Shown here in pieces: positions 17,325 to 25,942 of a DNA stretch of 64,000 nucleotides; the first letter of the stretch is position 1; each line of letters starts with the position of its first letter. The notes under the pieces were generated by a model, which worked only from the letters and a program-made list of their open reading frames with translations, had not been told where the DNA came from and did no database searches. This stretch comes from GAS368 sp965227745 (GTDB lineage Bacteria; Verrucomicrobiota; Verrucomicrobiia; Opitutales; Opitutaceae), in NCBI GenBank assembly GCA_965227745.1, contig OZ245769.1, positions 1,240,001-1,304,000 of the forward strand, in the 5' to 3' direction. The position numbers and the translations under genes were made by a program.

Positions 17325-17906
17325 TCAGCTTGGCATCTCGTGCTTCCAGTAATCGATCCCCGGAAACCCTTCCTTCGAGATCGCGAAGTCGATATACTGA
17401 GTGAAGGTCAGGTCCCACGGAATTCCCTGCACTTTGGGATCGGCCTCCACGGAGGGCAGCACGACGCCATGCGCCGGCCCACCACTGATGTTTTGCTTGT
17501 GAAGAAAGTCGGGGCTGAAGCTGAAATAAAATCCGTCATAGGCTTCGCGAAGCTCTTTGCGCTCTGCCTCCGAAGCCTGCCCCCACTCGGCTTCGAACTC
17601 CTCCACCAACCACTCCAGCGGGATCACATTGAGCGCGTCCGGGTACTCGTCGTCATCCCACGCCGATGACCACCCGATGAAATTCACTCCGCCGATCTGC
17701 CGATAAAATTCCGCCACCGCCGGCGGCAACGGGCATCCGTGGCCCGCGTAGTAGGCGAGCAATTCCTCCGTGCGCTCGCTGGGCGGCAGCCACGCCTCCT
17801 CGGGATATTCGAAACCGAAGCGCGCCGACTTGAGCGTGTGATAGATCGCCTCCAGTTCGGCCTTCTGCCGGGCGACGATGGCGCGAAAATCGGGTGCGAC
17901 GGACAT
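17325..17906 (-). CDS. SMI1/KNR4 (SUKH)-like protein
   Basis: The start at 17906 (MSVAPDFRAIV) gives 193 residues; a longer frame to 17975 adds an unlikely N-terminus. The core PPAVAEFYRQIGGVNFIG, followed by an acidic DDDEYPDALNVIPLEW segment, is typical of SUKH domains. SUKH proteins are often immunity proteins against contact-dependent toxins, or general protein-binding modules. No toxin gene is adjacent, so immunity is not supported here. It is co-directional with and 2 bases from the TfoX-like gene, and divergent from alaS. Confidence 0.7.
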   Translation of the reverse strand: MSVAPDFRAIVARQKAELEAIYHTLKSARFGFEYPEEAWLPPSERTEELLAYYAGHGCPLPPAVAEFYRQIGGVNFIGWSSAWDDDEYPDALNVIPLEWLVEEFEAEWGQASEAERKELREAYDGFYFSFSPDFLHKQNISGGPAHGVVLPSVEADPKVQGIPWDLTFTQYIDFAISKEGFPGIDYWKHEMPS

Positions 17907-18038
17907 CGCGAGTAGTAGAGCGGGAGTCGCGCCAATCTTCAATCCACCTTTCGCGACGCCGACTGTGCCGGTCACCGCTCAATTCCCCTCTTGCCAGCCC
18001 CCTCCGCTCTCTCTGCTATTTGCCCTTCACGCACTGAC

Positions 18039-20747
18039 ATGACCTCCGCGCAAATCCGCCAGTCCTTCCTCGATTTCTTCGCCCAGCAAGGCCACACGAT
18101 CGTCCCGTCGTCCTCCTTGCTGCCGGACTCCCCCGGCCTGCTCTTCACGAATGCCGGCATGAACCAGTTCGTGCCCATCTTCCTCGGCGACCGCGCGCCC
18201 GACGTCTCGAAGTGGGCCAGCGTGAAACCCTCCAAGGACACCCGCGCCGCCGACACCCAGAAGTGCATCCGCGCGGGCGGCAAACACAACGACCTCGAGG
18301 ACGTCGGCTACGACACGTACCACCACACGATGTTCGAGATGCTGGGCAACTGGTCCTTCGGCGATTACTTCAAGCAGGAGTCGCTCAACTGGGGCTGGGA
18401 GCTCATCACCAAGGTCTGGGGCATCCCCGCCAAACGCCTCTTCGCCACCGTCTACTCGCCCGACAAATCCAAGGGCGACCCCTCCGAATTCGACCAGGAA
18501 GCCTACGACATCTGGGCCAAGATTTTCACCGCCGAGGGCCTCGACCCCAAGGTCCACATCGTCCACGGCAACAAGAAGGATAATTTCTGGATGATGGGCG
18601 ACACCGGCCCCTGCGGCCCGTGCTCCGAAATCCATTTCAACCTCCTCCCCTCCGACGACGAGACCGAGGGCCGCAAGGGCGTCAACTCCTCCAGCCCGCG
18701 CTGCATCGAAATCTGGAATCACGTCTTCATCCAGTTCAACGCCAACGCCGACGGCACCTTCTCCCCGCTCGCCGCCAAACACGTCGACACCGGCATGGGC
18801 TTCGAGCGCGTCGCCGGCATCTACGCCACGACGAAGGGCTTCAAAGACTTCTCCCCCGAGCCGTCCAACTACAACTCGGATGTCTTCGCCCCGCTCTTCA
18901 AGAAAGTCACCGAACTCTCCGGCAAAACCTTCAAGGGCACCGTCCCCACCGCGCGCGAAGGCCTGAGCGAACAGGAGAACATCGACGTCGCTTTCCGCGT
19001 CCTCGCCGACCACGCCCGCTGCGTCACCTGCGCCATCGCCGACAACATCCTCCCCGGCAACGAAGGCCGCAACTACGTCATCCGCCGCATCCTGCGTCGC
19101 GGTATTCTCTACGGTAACAAGCTCGGTCTAAAGCCGGGTTTCTTCGAGCAACTCGTGCAACCCGTCGTCGATTCCCTCGGCGCGGTGTTCCCCGAGTTGA
19201 AGGAGCGCCAGGACATCGTCCAGCGCGTCATCCGCAGCGAAGAAGAATCATTCGGCAAAACTCTTGAGCGCGGTCTCGCTATTTTCAACAAAGCCGCGAC
19301 CAACACCAAGGTCATCAAGGGCGCCGATGCCTTCGAGCTCTACGACACCTACGGCTTCCCGCTGGACATGACCCAGCTCCTCGCCACCGAGCGCGGTCTC
19401 ACGGTCGACACCGCTGAGTTCGAGCGCCTGATGGACGAGCAGCGCAAGCGCGGCCAAGCCTCGACCAAGAAAGTCGTGCTCGTCGCCGCCACCGAAGGCG
19501 AAACCGCCGGTGACCAAAAGCCCACCACCTTCCTCGGCTACACGCAGCTCAACGCTCACGGCACCGTCATCGACGTCATCACCGCCGATAAAGACACCTA
19601 CCTCGTCTTCGACCAAACTCCGTTCTACGGCGAAATGGGCGGCCAGACCGGCGACACCGGCAGCGCCCTCATCAACGGCCAGCTCGTTCACATCGTCGAC
19701 ACCGTCAAAGACAAATCCGGCCGCCACCTCCACAAGGTCGGCGGTGAGTCCTCCGGCATTAGTCATTCGTCATTCGTCATTGGCTCCACGGCGGAATTGG
19801 CCGTGGATGCCCCCCGCCGCCGCGCCATCAACCGCCACCACAGCGCCGCGCACTTGATTCACTGGGCCCTCCGCAAAGTCCTCGGCACGCACGTCCGCCA
19901 GGCCGGCACGTCCAAGACCGCCGATCGCATGCGCTTCGACTTCTCGCACTTCGAAGCCGTCACGCACGCGCAGCTCCTCGAGGTCGAGCAACTCGTGAAC
20001 GCGAAGATTCTCGAGAACTCCGGCGTCCAAACCTACGAGACCGAATTCGACAAGAAGCCCGAGGGCACCCTCGCCTTCTTCGGCGACAAATACGGCAAGT
20101 ACGTCCGCGTCGTCGATATCGGCGGCTACAGCCGCGAGCTCTGCGGCGGCACGCACGTCGCCAGCACCGGCGAAATCGGCGTCATCAAAGTCGTCGCCGA
20201 GATGGCCATCGCCGCCGGCACCCGCCGCATCGAAGCCGTCGCCGGCCAGCCCGCCTACGACCTCGTCGCCACGCGCGAGGCCGCCCTCGCCGCCGTCAGC
20301 GCCCACCTCGGCGGTGGCGCGAGCGACGTCGTGAAAAAACTCGAAGCCCTCCTCGCCCACCAAAAGGAACTCGAGAAGCAGCTAAAGTCCTTCCAGCAAA
20401 AAGCGCTTGCCGGCCTCGCCGACGAACTCGCCGCCAAAGCGCAGGTGCGCGACGGCCTCAAGTTCGTCACCGGCGTCGTCAGCGTCTCCGATCAGGAAGT
20501 GCTGCGCAGCCTCGGCTCGCAAGTCCTCGCCAAGCTCGGCGACGGCGTGGTGCAGCTCGGCGCCGTGCTCGGCGACAAAGCCAGCCTCGTCGCCTTCTGC
20601 TCGCCCGCCGCAGTCAAAGCCGGCCACCAAGCCGGCAAGATCATCCAAAACCTCTCCACCCAAATCGGCGGCAAAGGCGGCGGCAAACCCGACTTCGCCA
20701 TGGGCGGCGGCAAAGATGTCACGAAGCTCGCGGAAGTGTTGAAGTAA
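18039..20747 (+). CDS. alaS: Alanyl-tRNA synthetase
   Basis: The start at 18039 (MTSAQIRQSFLDFF) gives 902 residues, standard length. Class II core motifs are clear: GLLFTNAGMNQF, HHTMFEMLGNWSFGDYFK, and GPCGPCSEIHF. The editing domain has HHSAAHLIHWALR with the metal-binding His pair and the later CGGTHVASTGEIG. The C-terminal C-Ala domain has GGKGGGKPDFAMGGG. The enzyme charges tRNA-Ala and clears Ser and Gly mischarges. Oddity: at 19758-19781 a heptanucleotide repeat encodes an in-frame ISHSSFVI segment just before the editing domain. A tRNA-Ala(GGC) gene lies at 55818-55893. Confidence 0.98.
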   Translation: MTSAQIRQSFLDFFAQQGHTIVPSSSLLPDSPGLLFTNAGMNQFVPIFLGDRAPDVSKWASVKPSKDTRAADTQKCIRAGGKHNDLEDVGYDTYHHTMFEMLGNWSFGDYFKQESLNWGWELITKVWGIPAKRLFATVYSPDKSKGDPSEFDQEAYDIWAKIFTAEGLDPKVHIVHGNKKDNFWMMGDTGPCGPCSEIHFNLLPSDDETEGRKGVNSSSPRCIEIWNHVFIQFNANADGTFSPLAAKHVDTGMGFERVAGIYATTKGFKDFSPEPSNYNSDVFAPLFKKVTELSGKTFKGTVPTAREGLSEQENIDVAFRVLADHARCVTCAIADNILPGNEGRNYVIRRILRRGILYGNKLGLKPGFFEQLVQPVVDSLGAVFPELKERQDIVQRVIRSEEESFGKTLERGLAIFNKAATNTKVIKGADAFELYDTYGFPLDMTQLLATERGLTVDTAEFERLMDEQRKRGQASTKKVVLVAATEGETAGDQKPTTFLGYTQLNAHGTVIDVITADKDTYLVFDQTPFYGEMGGQTGDTGSALINGQLVHIVDTVKDKSGRHLHKVGGESSGISHSSFVIGSTAELAVDAPRRRAINRHHSAAHLIHWALRKVLGTHVRQAGTSKTADRMRFDFSHFEAVTHAQLLEVEQLVNAKILENSGVQTYETEFDKKPEGTLAFFGDKYGKYVRVVDIGGYSRELCGGTHVASTGEIGVIKVVAEMAIAAGTRRIEAVAGQPAYDLVATREAALAAVSAHLGGGASDVVKKLEALLAHQKELEKQLKSFQQKALAGLADELAAKAQVRDGLKFVTGVVSVSDQEVLRSLGSQVLAKLGDGVVQLGAVLGDKASLVAFCSPAAVKAGHQAGKIIQNLSTQIGGKGGGKPDFAMGGGKDVTKLAEVLK
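19758..19781 (+). repeat. Heptanucleotide tandem repeat inside alaS
   Basis: The repeat reads ATTAGTC, ATTCGTC, ATTCGTC, ATT: three heptamers and a partial fourth. Seven is not a multiple of three, so each copy is read in a different frame, yet the gene stays open because the total insert preserves the frame. Confidence 0.8.
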
Positions 20748-20750
20748 GCC

Positions 20751-20777
20751 GGTAGCCGCGAGCGCCAGCGAGTGGAC
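20751..20777 (+). repeat. Dispersed repeat, GGTAGCCGCGAGCG type
   Basis: The sequence starts GGTAGCCGCGAGCG and continues with a CGAG-rich tail. It matches, on the other strand, the element at 41741-41768 (GGTAGCCGTGAGCG), with the same order of words. It begins 3 bases after the alaS stop. Confidence 0.6.
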
Positions 20778-20812
20778 GGGCTATCACTCGAAAAGCAGGT
20801 GCCTTAACGGAG

Positions 20813-20831
20813 GGGCGGTTTCCAACCGCCC
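20813..20831. repeat. REP-like palindrome
   Basis: GGGCGGTTT and CCAACCGCCC form the arms. The preceding bases TTAACGGAG are shared with the element at 6876, about 14 kb away. Confidence 0.7.
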
Positions 20832-20896
20832 GCTCAGCGCGCCCGTCTGCCCTCACCAACGTCCCATAACAGTCGACACAGGCAGCTTCCGAGGTA

Positions 20897-20917
20897 GCGC
20901 CAGTCTCTGACTGGCGC
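20897..20917. repeat. REP-like palindrome
   Basis: Perfect 9-base arms GCGCCAGTC and GACTGGCGC surround a TCT loop, with GAGGTA upstream. It is the third repeat element in the 231-base gap after alaS. Confidence 0.7.
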
Positions 20918-20978
20918 ATCAGGAGGCTAGTACGCTGTTATTTGTGCATAGCGAAATGCTGAAAGTGCGTTAAAGAAA

Positions 20979-21404
20979 ATGAGTATGAGGGGATTCATCG
21001 CCGCGTTAGTCAGCGCCGCCATCGGCATGGCGCAGTTTCTCTATATCGTCTACCTCGACGCCATGAACGAGGAGAGCTTTCTTCCGAGGGGCGACGGTGC
21101 TTATCTCCTTTTTTCGTTTACGTGGCTCGCAGAGATGGTCGCACTGATCGTGATCGCCATGTACCGCTTCGCGCCGTGGATCGCCCGTCTCCTTCGCGAC
21201 GATTGGGAAGTGATAAGAATTCTACGCGACAAGCGCCGGCATGTTGCGCTCGTCGAGTGGTTGTCGAGCACAGCTATCTTGTTACGCGCTGCCGTCCGGG
21301 CATTCGAAAGCGGTCACATTTCTGTAGCCGTCCTCGTCGGTTCAGCGTTCGCGTTCGTGCCCTTCTTCCTCCCGCCTCCGCGCCAGCCGAAGCCGCTCGA
21401 GTAA
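20979..21404 (+). CDS. Predicted membrane protein, unknown family
   Basis: A 141-residue protein with hydrophobic segments at about residues 6-26, 41-62 and 108-130, the last followed by a short Pro-rich tail. The loop between the second and third helices is basic (RLLRDDWEVIRILRDKRRH). I do not recognise the family. The start follows an A-rich stretch (AAAGAAA), unlike the pyrimidine-rich leaders of most neighbours. The gene lies 13 bases before the next gene and probably forms a two-gene unit with it. Base composition is somewhat lower in GC than the neighbours, which may indicate recent acquisition. Confidence 0.55.
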   Translation: MSMRGFIAALVSAAIGMAQFLYIVYLDAMNEESFLPRGDGAYLLFSFTWLAEMVALIVIAMYRFAPWIARLLRDDWEVIRILRDKRRHVALVEWLSSTAILLRAAVRAFESGHISVAVLVGSAFAFVPFFLPPPRQPKPLE

Positions 21405-21417
21405 AATCATAATCAGC

Positions 21418-21903
21418 ATGCGCACGTTCAGCACCGTCATCGTCTTCATCGCCGCTACGCGACTGCTCGCGCTCGATAATGATGAAATCATCCACATCGC
21501 ACAACGGGCCGGCCGCTACGATTCGCTTGTTTGGTATCGAGCGTTTGATCGCAGCCAACCGGCAACTGAGCCTCTGACCAAACTTCTCACCCCGGCAATC
21601 CGCCAGCCCTCGATTGTTGACGCCAGTTATGTATTTACAAAGTCCGCTTCCGATTACCGAGATTTAACCAACATCTTGGTGGGCAATTCGAACTTTCATC
21701 TCGTGCTGGATGAGCGTAGCGGTACCAAAGACTGGCCCGCGGTTTTCGACAAATTCAAGGCGGGAGGCCCCAATGCGGTGCAACGGAACCTGAAAACGAA
21801 GATAGGGCGGTTCTGCGTCGTCTATTTTCTCAATCAAGAGTTTCACCTCTCATTTGATGAAAATGACGTCCTCATCTGGATGCAGCAGTTTCATGAGGAT
21901 TGA
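21418..21903 (+). CDS. Secreted hypothetical protein
   Basis: A 161-residue protein with a probable signal peptide (residues 1-18, cleavage near LLALDN). The mature part has no recognised motif. It is rich in aromatic and charged residues and ends in QQFHED. It follows the membrane protein gene by 13 bases on the same strand. GC content is lower than in flanking housekeeping genes. Both genes of the pair are unassigned. Confidence 0.55.
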   Translation: MRTFSTVIVFIAATRLLALDNDEIIHIAQRAGRYDSLVWYRAFDRSQPATEPLTKLLTPAIRQPSIVDASYVFTKSASDYRDLTNILVGNSNFHLVLDERSGTKDWPAVFDKFKAGGPNAVQRNLKTKIGRFCVVYFLNQEFHLSFDENDVLIWMQQFHED

Positions 21904-22003
21904 GCTACAGAGACGACGACTCAACTGGCGGAGAAACGGGCCGAAGCTTTTTCGCGGTGGCCCCACTTGCCGCCGCCGCCCAAACCCTTACGTTAGTCCC
22001 CTC

Positions 22004-22249
22004 ATGTCTCTTCAAGCCATCATCGCTGAGATCGCCGATCAGGCCGACGAGTTTCTCGCCGGGGCCAAGGATCGCGCGCAGGGCCGCGCCGGCATCGCTG
22101 AGTTGATCAACATGGATTACTTCACGCTCAATCCCGCCGACCGCAAGACGGTCACCGATGGCGTGATGGCGGTCCTCGAGGCGGAGGAATTTTTCGGCAC
22201 GGAGTTCGTCGGCGATCCTTTCGCCGATGACGAGGACAGCGAGGAGTGA
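22004..22249 (+). CDS. Small acidic protein, unknown function
   Basis: An 81-residue protein starting MSLQAIIAEIADQAD after a pyrimidine-rich leader. An open frame upstream to 21854 overlaps the previous gene and lacks its codon pattern. The sequence is predicted to be helical. The C-terminus is strongly acidic (DPFADDEDSEE). I do not recognise it. The centre LAGAKDRAQGRAGIAELI is typical of a small helical bundle. The codon choices are like those of housekeeping neighbours, which favours a real gene. Confidence 0.6.
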   Translation: MSLQAIIAEIADQADEFLAGAKDRAQGRAGIAELINMDYFTLNPADRKTVTDGVMAVLEAEEFFGTEFVGDPFADDEDSEE

Positions 22250-22352
22250 CCCACCACCCGCCCAGTCTGCACCACGGATCGGCCCGAATGACTTGGCCGG
22301 TTTTTATCCGTGTCTATCTGTGTCCATCCGTGGTTAAACTTCGTCGTTTCTG

Positions 22353-24083
22353 ATGCCCGCCGTCTCTGCACCTCTCGTCGCCCCCGCGCCAATCGCCGCC
22401 CCGCCCGCGCTGGCCGCGATCCTCGCGTTTAACGCCAGTAACCAGCTCGCCGTGCGCCAGCTCGGCTCCAAGGCCGGCCTGCCCTTCACCGGCACCGATC
22501 TCGCGATGGCCACCGCGCGCCTCGAGTCGTCGTTTCGCGAGCACACCGCGCCGGTCGAATACTTTTCCGCCGAGGCCGGCGGACGCGGCTACCGCGTCTA
22601 CTTCGTCCGCGTCGATGGCATCGCCGCCGACAGCGAAGTCGTCTTCCGCTCGCTCGATCAGCTCACGACCAATCCCGCCGCGCTCGCCCCGTCGCTCGCC
22701 GTGCTCGTCGGCCAGCTCGACCCGTTTCTCGTCGAGATTCCGTACCTGCACCTCGGCGAAAACGATTTCATCTACAAGTTCCGCCCCGCGCAGGAGCGCA
22801 ACACCGCGATCTACCAGCAGGACGCCGCGGCCCACGCCCTCTACCAGTCACAGCTCTGCGCCGCGATCAAGGCCCTCGCGCGCCAGCACGAGCGCAGCGC
22901 CGCCGCGCCCGTCACGCTCGATTTCGGCGCCGTGCAGTACGTTATCCCGAGCCACTTCGGCTTTTGCCTCGGCGTGAAAAACGCCATCGAGCGCGCCTAC
23001 GAGACCCTTGCCGAAAATCCCGGCAAGCGCGTCTTCATGCTCTCGGAGCTGATCCACAATCCTTTCGTCAACGAGGATCTCCTCCGCCGCGGCCTCCGCT
23101 ATCTCCAAACCGACAAGGGCTCGCCCTACACCAACGATGGCGCACCCGAGTCGCCGCCGCTCTGGGACACCCTTACGCCCGACGACATCGTGATCATCCC
23201 CGCCTTCGGCGCGACCGATGAAGACAAGCGCCGCCTCGTCCGCAAAGGCATCGCCGTCTGCCAGTACGATGCCACCTGCATGCTCGTGGAAAAAGTGTGG
23301 AAAGCCGCGCGCGCCTACGGCCGCGAGGGTTTCACGGTCATCATCCACGGCAAACACGAGCACGAGGAGACCAAGGCCACCTTCTCCAACACCCGCCGCT
23401 ACGCCCCCGCCGTCATCGTCCGCAATCTCGACGAGGCGCGCCAGCTCGGCGAAATCATCGCGAGCGACGACGCCACGGTGCACGCGAAATTCTACACGCT
23501 CTTCGCCGGCCGCCACACGCCCGGCTTCGACGTCGCGCGCGATCTCCAGCGCATCGCCGTCGTCAATCAGACGACGCTCCTGATGAACGAAACCCTCGGC
23601 ATCATCGAGCACCTGCGCGGCGTCTACCGCGCCAAGTTCGCCGACGATACGCGCGTGGGCGGCACCAGCCGCCGCGACACGCTCTGCTACGCGACGCAGG
23701 TCAACCAAGACGCCCTCAGCCGCGCTCTCGCCGAGCCGCTCGACGCCGCCTTCGTCCTCGGCGGCAAAAACTCCTCCAACACCTACCAGCTCTTCCGCCT
23801 CTGCGAAGAACGCCTCGGTACGCAGGCATATTTCATCCAGTCCGAAGCCGGCATCCACTCCCGCGAATCCGTCGACCACTACGTCTACGGCCACGGCAAA
23901 GGCGGCCACACCGAGCCCCGCGCCCTCTGGTCCGTGACCGACACCACCCCCAAACGCGTCCTCCTCACCGGCGGCGCGAGCTGCCCCGACGGCATCATCC
24001 AGCAAGTCATCACGCGGATAAATTCCTTCTTCCCCGCCCCCACCCTGCGCAGCATGGAAGCAGTCCTCGCGGACTTAAAGTAA
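22353..24083 (+). CDS. ispH: 4-hydroxy-3-methylbut-2-enyl diphosphate reductase, long form
   Basis: The C-terminal 380 residues are IspH, the last enzyme of the MEP isoprenoid pathway. The three Fe-S cluster cysteines are in FGFCLGVKNAI (Cys205), DATCMLV (near 309) and DTLCYATQ (near 445). The substrate-binding HGKHEHEET, NQTTLLMNET, GGKNSSNT and ASCPDGI motifs are present. The protein has 576 residues, against about 310 in E. coli. The extra length is about 195 residues at the N-terminus, which I cannot assign, plus internal insertions. The start follows the leader CTTCGTCGTTTCTG. A dispersed TCCGTG/TCTGTG-type repeat lies just upstream (about 22300-22335). Confidence 0.93.
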   Translation: MPAVSAPLVAPAPIAAPPALAAILAFNASNQLAVRQLGSKAGLPFTGTDLAMATARLESSFREHTAPVEYFSAEAGGRGYRVYFVRVDGIAADSEVVFRSLDQLTTNPAALAPSLAVLVGQLDPFLVEIPYLHLGENDFIYKFRPAQERNTAIYQQDAAAHALYQSQLCAAIKALARQHERSAAAPVTLDFGAVQYVIPSHFGFCLGVKNAIERAYETLAENPGKRVFMLSELIHNPFVNEDLLRRGLRYLQTDKGSPYTNDGAPESPPLWDTLTPDDIVIIPAFGATDEDKRRLVRKGIAVCQYDATCMLVEKVWKAARAYGREGFTVIIHGKHEHEETKATFSNTRRYAPAVIVRNLDEARQLGEIIASDDATVHAKFYTLFAGRHTPGFDVARDLQRIAVVNQTTLLMNETLGIIEHLRGVYRAKFADDTRVGGTSRRDTLCYATQVNQDALSRALAEPLDAAFVLGGKNSSNTYQLFRLCEERLGTQAYFIQSEAGIHSRESVDHYVYGHGKGGHTEPRALWSVTDTTPKRVLLTGGASCPDGIIQQVITRINSFFPAPTLRSMEAVLADLK

Positions 24084-24100
24084 CCGCTGGGCGCATTAGC

Positions 24101-24125
24101 TGTGGGAGGGGCTTTACGCCCCGAC
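24101..24125 (+). repeat. REP-like element after ispH
   Basis: TGTGGGAG is followed by the stem GGGGC-TTTAC-GCCCC and then GA. It sits 18 bases after the ispH stop. The layout (a GGGAG-type flank, then a short GC stem) resembles the elements at 33549 and 45915. Confidence 0.6.
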
Positions 24126-24146
24126 TTCTCGCCGCTCGTCTCCGCT

Positions 24147-24554
24147 TCACACCGACGCCCGCCCCTTCACCTCCGTCAACACCGGGCTTACATCCGCAAT
24201 CGGCCGCACCTCCACCGTCAGCCCCAGCGGCAATCCCGGGCACTGCTTCGCGATCTCCGTCGCCTCATCGAGCGTCGCCACCGTCAGGAAAAAATACCCG
24301 CCCACTACTTCCTTGCCCTCGGCGTAGGGGCCATCCGTCACGCGTCCTTCTTTCGTGGATACGACGCGCCCGCCCAACGCCAGCGGCCGCGCATGCGCCA
24401 CCTGCCCCTTGGCCGCCAGGCTCTCAAACCAACTGTTCCACTTCTGCGCCAGCACCGCCTTCTCCGCGTCAGTTAAGTGCGCGTGAGTCTCGGGACCGGC
24501 ATTGCGAAACAGCAAAAGGAAAGCCGGCGGCTCAGAAACAGGAGGGTTGGCCAT
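24147..24554 (-). CDS. YCII-related (DGPF) domain protein
   Basis: A 135-residue protein of the YCII/DGPF family. The marker DGPYAEGKEVVGGYFF lies near residues 74-89, and FLLLFRN opens the ferredoxin-like fold. These proteins often occur beside ECF sigma factors or other small-molecule-binding proteins, and the function is generally unknown. It stands alone here, convergent with ispH and followed upstream by a long purine-rich inverted repeat. The genes for VOC and DUF899 proteins nearby belong to families that frequently occur with it. Confidence 0.85.
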   Translation of the reverse strand: MANPPVSEPPAFLLLFRNAGPETHAHLTDAEKAVLAQKWNSWFESLAAKGQVAHARPLALGGRVVSTKEGRVTDGPYAEGKEVVGGYFFLTVATLDEATEIAKQCPGLPLGLTVEVRPIADVSPVLTEVKGRASV

Positions 24555-24636
24555 GCCCGACTTTTCCCGCGCCCCGCGTCGCCCCGCAAGCGCGAATCAC
24601 CGCCCAAACCGGTCTTTCGCTTTGAGCAGCCAAACC

Positions 24637-24756
24637 GGGTCACAGAGGACACAGAGCCGAGCCACAGAGGGCAAAGAGTACCTATCGTAATTCACAAACA
24701 ACAGTCTTTGCTCTTCCTCTGTGTCCTCTGTGCCTCCTCCGTGTCCTCTGTGACCC
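24637..24756. repeat. Purine-rich inverted-repeat island 1
   Basis: The left arm (24637-24678) consists of GGGTCACAGAGGACACAGAG-type words; the right arm (24705-24756) is the reverse complement with an extra repeat unit. The spacer is about 26 bases. It lies between two minus-strand genes. Islands 2 and 3 have the same layout with other words. Confidence 0.75.
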
Positions 24757-24771
24757 ACTGCCTTTTCGATC

Positions 24772-25692
24772 TCACGGCGCCTCGTTATACGCCGCCCGGA
24801 TCGCCTGCCCCAGCCGCCCCTTGTCCGCATACTTGCCCTGCAATTCCGCGGTGATCGCCGCCACCGCCTGATCGCTCGTCTTACCCTCTTTCTTCAACGC
24901 CGCCGCGCGCGCCTGAATCGTCGTCAGATACGTCCGATACCCCGCGATCAATTCACCACCGCCCACCGGCCCGTGACTCGGCACGAGACGCTTCGCCGAA
25001 AGTTTTTCCAACTGCTCCAGACTCTCCAGCCAGTGCTTCACCGTCGAGTAGGGGCTCGCAAACGAAGGCTGCGGCTTCATCACCACATCACCGGAAAACA
25101 GCACGCCATCCGGCTCGACCAAAAACACCGTATCGCCCCGCGTGTGATTCGCCCCCATCGCGATCGCGCGCACCTTCACGCCACCGAGGTCGATCACCTG
25201 CTCTTTCTCAAACGAAATATCCGCCGCGCGAAACTCCGCGTCCTTCAGCAGCTCCGCCGTGAAAGCCGAGCGCTGGCTAAACTGCTTCGCGAGTTGCAGG
25301 CCAAACTCCGCGATATCCTTCTGCTGGTCGGTCGAGCGCAGCAACTTCGTCGAAGCCGGAAACGCCTTCGCTCCCAAATCGTGCTCCGGATGAAAATGCG
25401 TGGTACCGAGGTACAGGCTATCGAGCGGGCTCACCTTTTTCACCTCACGCAGCACGGCCTCGCCATTGCGCACGCCGAGTCCGGTATCGACGACAAACGT
25501 CGCCTTCGTCCCCACGATGATCCCGACATTCGGCACGAGCGAGACGCTCGCATCCGGGATGACATACACGTGCTCCGAAATCTTCTCCGTCACTCCTTCA
25601 CGCACGACGGGGTTGACCGGCTGAGCGACACCGGAAATAGCCGCCGCCACAAACACGGCTGCGGATGAAAGAAAACAACGTGATGAAATCAT
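24772..25692 (-). CDS. Metallo-beta-lactamase-fold hydrolase, secreted
   Basis: The start at 25692 (MISSRCFLSS) gives 306 residues with a signal peptide cut near residue 24 (ISGVAQ); a start at 25737 would add 15 residues. The metal motif is THFHPEHDLG near residue 95, with further ligands at GANHTRGDT (near 180) and the late VPSHGPVGG. The HxHxxH first motif is intact in the form HFHPEH. The group includes lactonases, glyoxalase II-like and beta-lactamase-like enzymes; the substrate is unknown. The export signal suggests a periplasmic enzyme. Confidence 0.85.
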   Translation of the reverse strand: MISSRCFLSSAAVFVAAAISGVAQPVNPVVREGVTEKISEHVYVIPDASVSLVPNVGIIVGTKATFVVDTGLGVRNGEAVLREVKKVSPLDSLYLGTTHFHPEHDLGAKAFPASTKLLRSTDQQKDIAEFGLQLAKQFSQRSAFTAELLKDAEFRAADISFEKEQVIDLGGVKVRAIAMGANHTRGDTVFLVEPDGVLFSGDVVMKPQPSFASPYSTVKHWLESLEQLEKLSAKRLVPSHGPVGGGELIAGYRTYLTTIQARAAALKKEGKTSDQAVAAITAELQGKYADKGRLGQAIRAAYNEAP

Positions 25693-25942
25693 GGGAGTAT
25701 CAGGACGAGGGAGAGGTGATGATGGCAGGGCAATCACGCATTGGCGGCACCGGCGCCAATACCGGCGACGAACACGCTACTCCCGCACCCTGACATATCG
25801 CCGCCGAAGCGCCAGAAATTCTCCGCGTCCGCAGCGCCTCATTGTAGCGCGGGATCTCCCGACTCCGCCGCCACAGTACCTCCACCGCAGGAGCGTTATC
25901 TATTTGTCCCTCCACCTCCGCCCCACCTAGCCTCCGCAGCGC

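Noticed and set aside
17325..17906. SUKH protein as an immunity gene for a toxin
   Set aside because: No polymorphic toxin or secretion-associated gene is adjacent; the neighbour is TfoX-like and the other side is alaS.
19758..19781. CRISPR-like reading of the alaS repeat
   Set aside because: The units are 7 bases without spacers, inside a coding gene. No CRISPR array or cas gene is present anywhere in the window.
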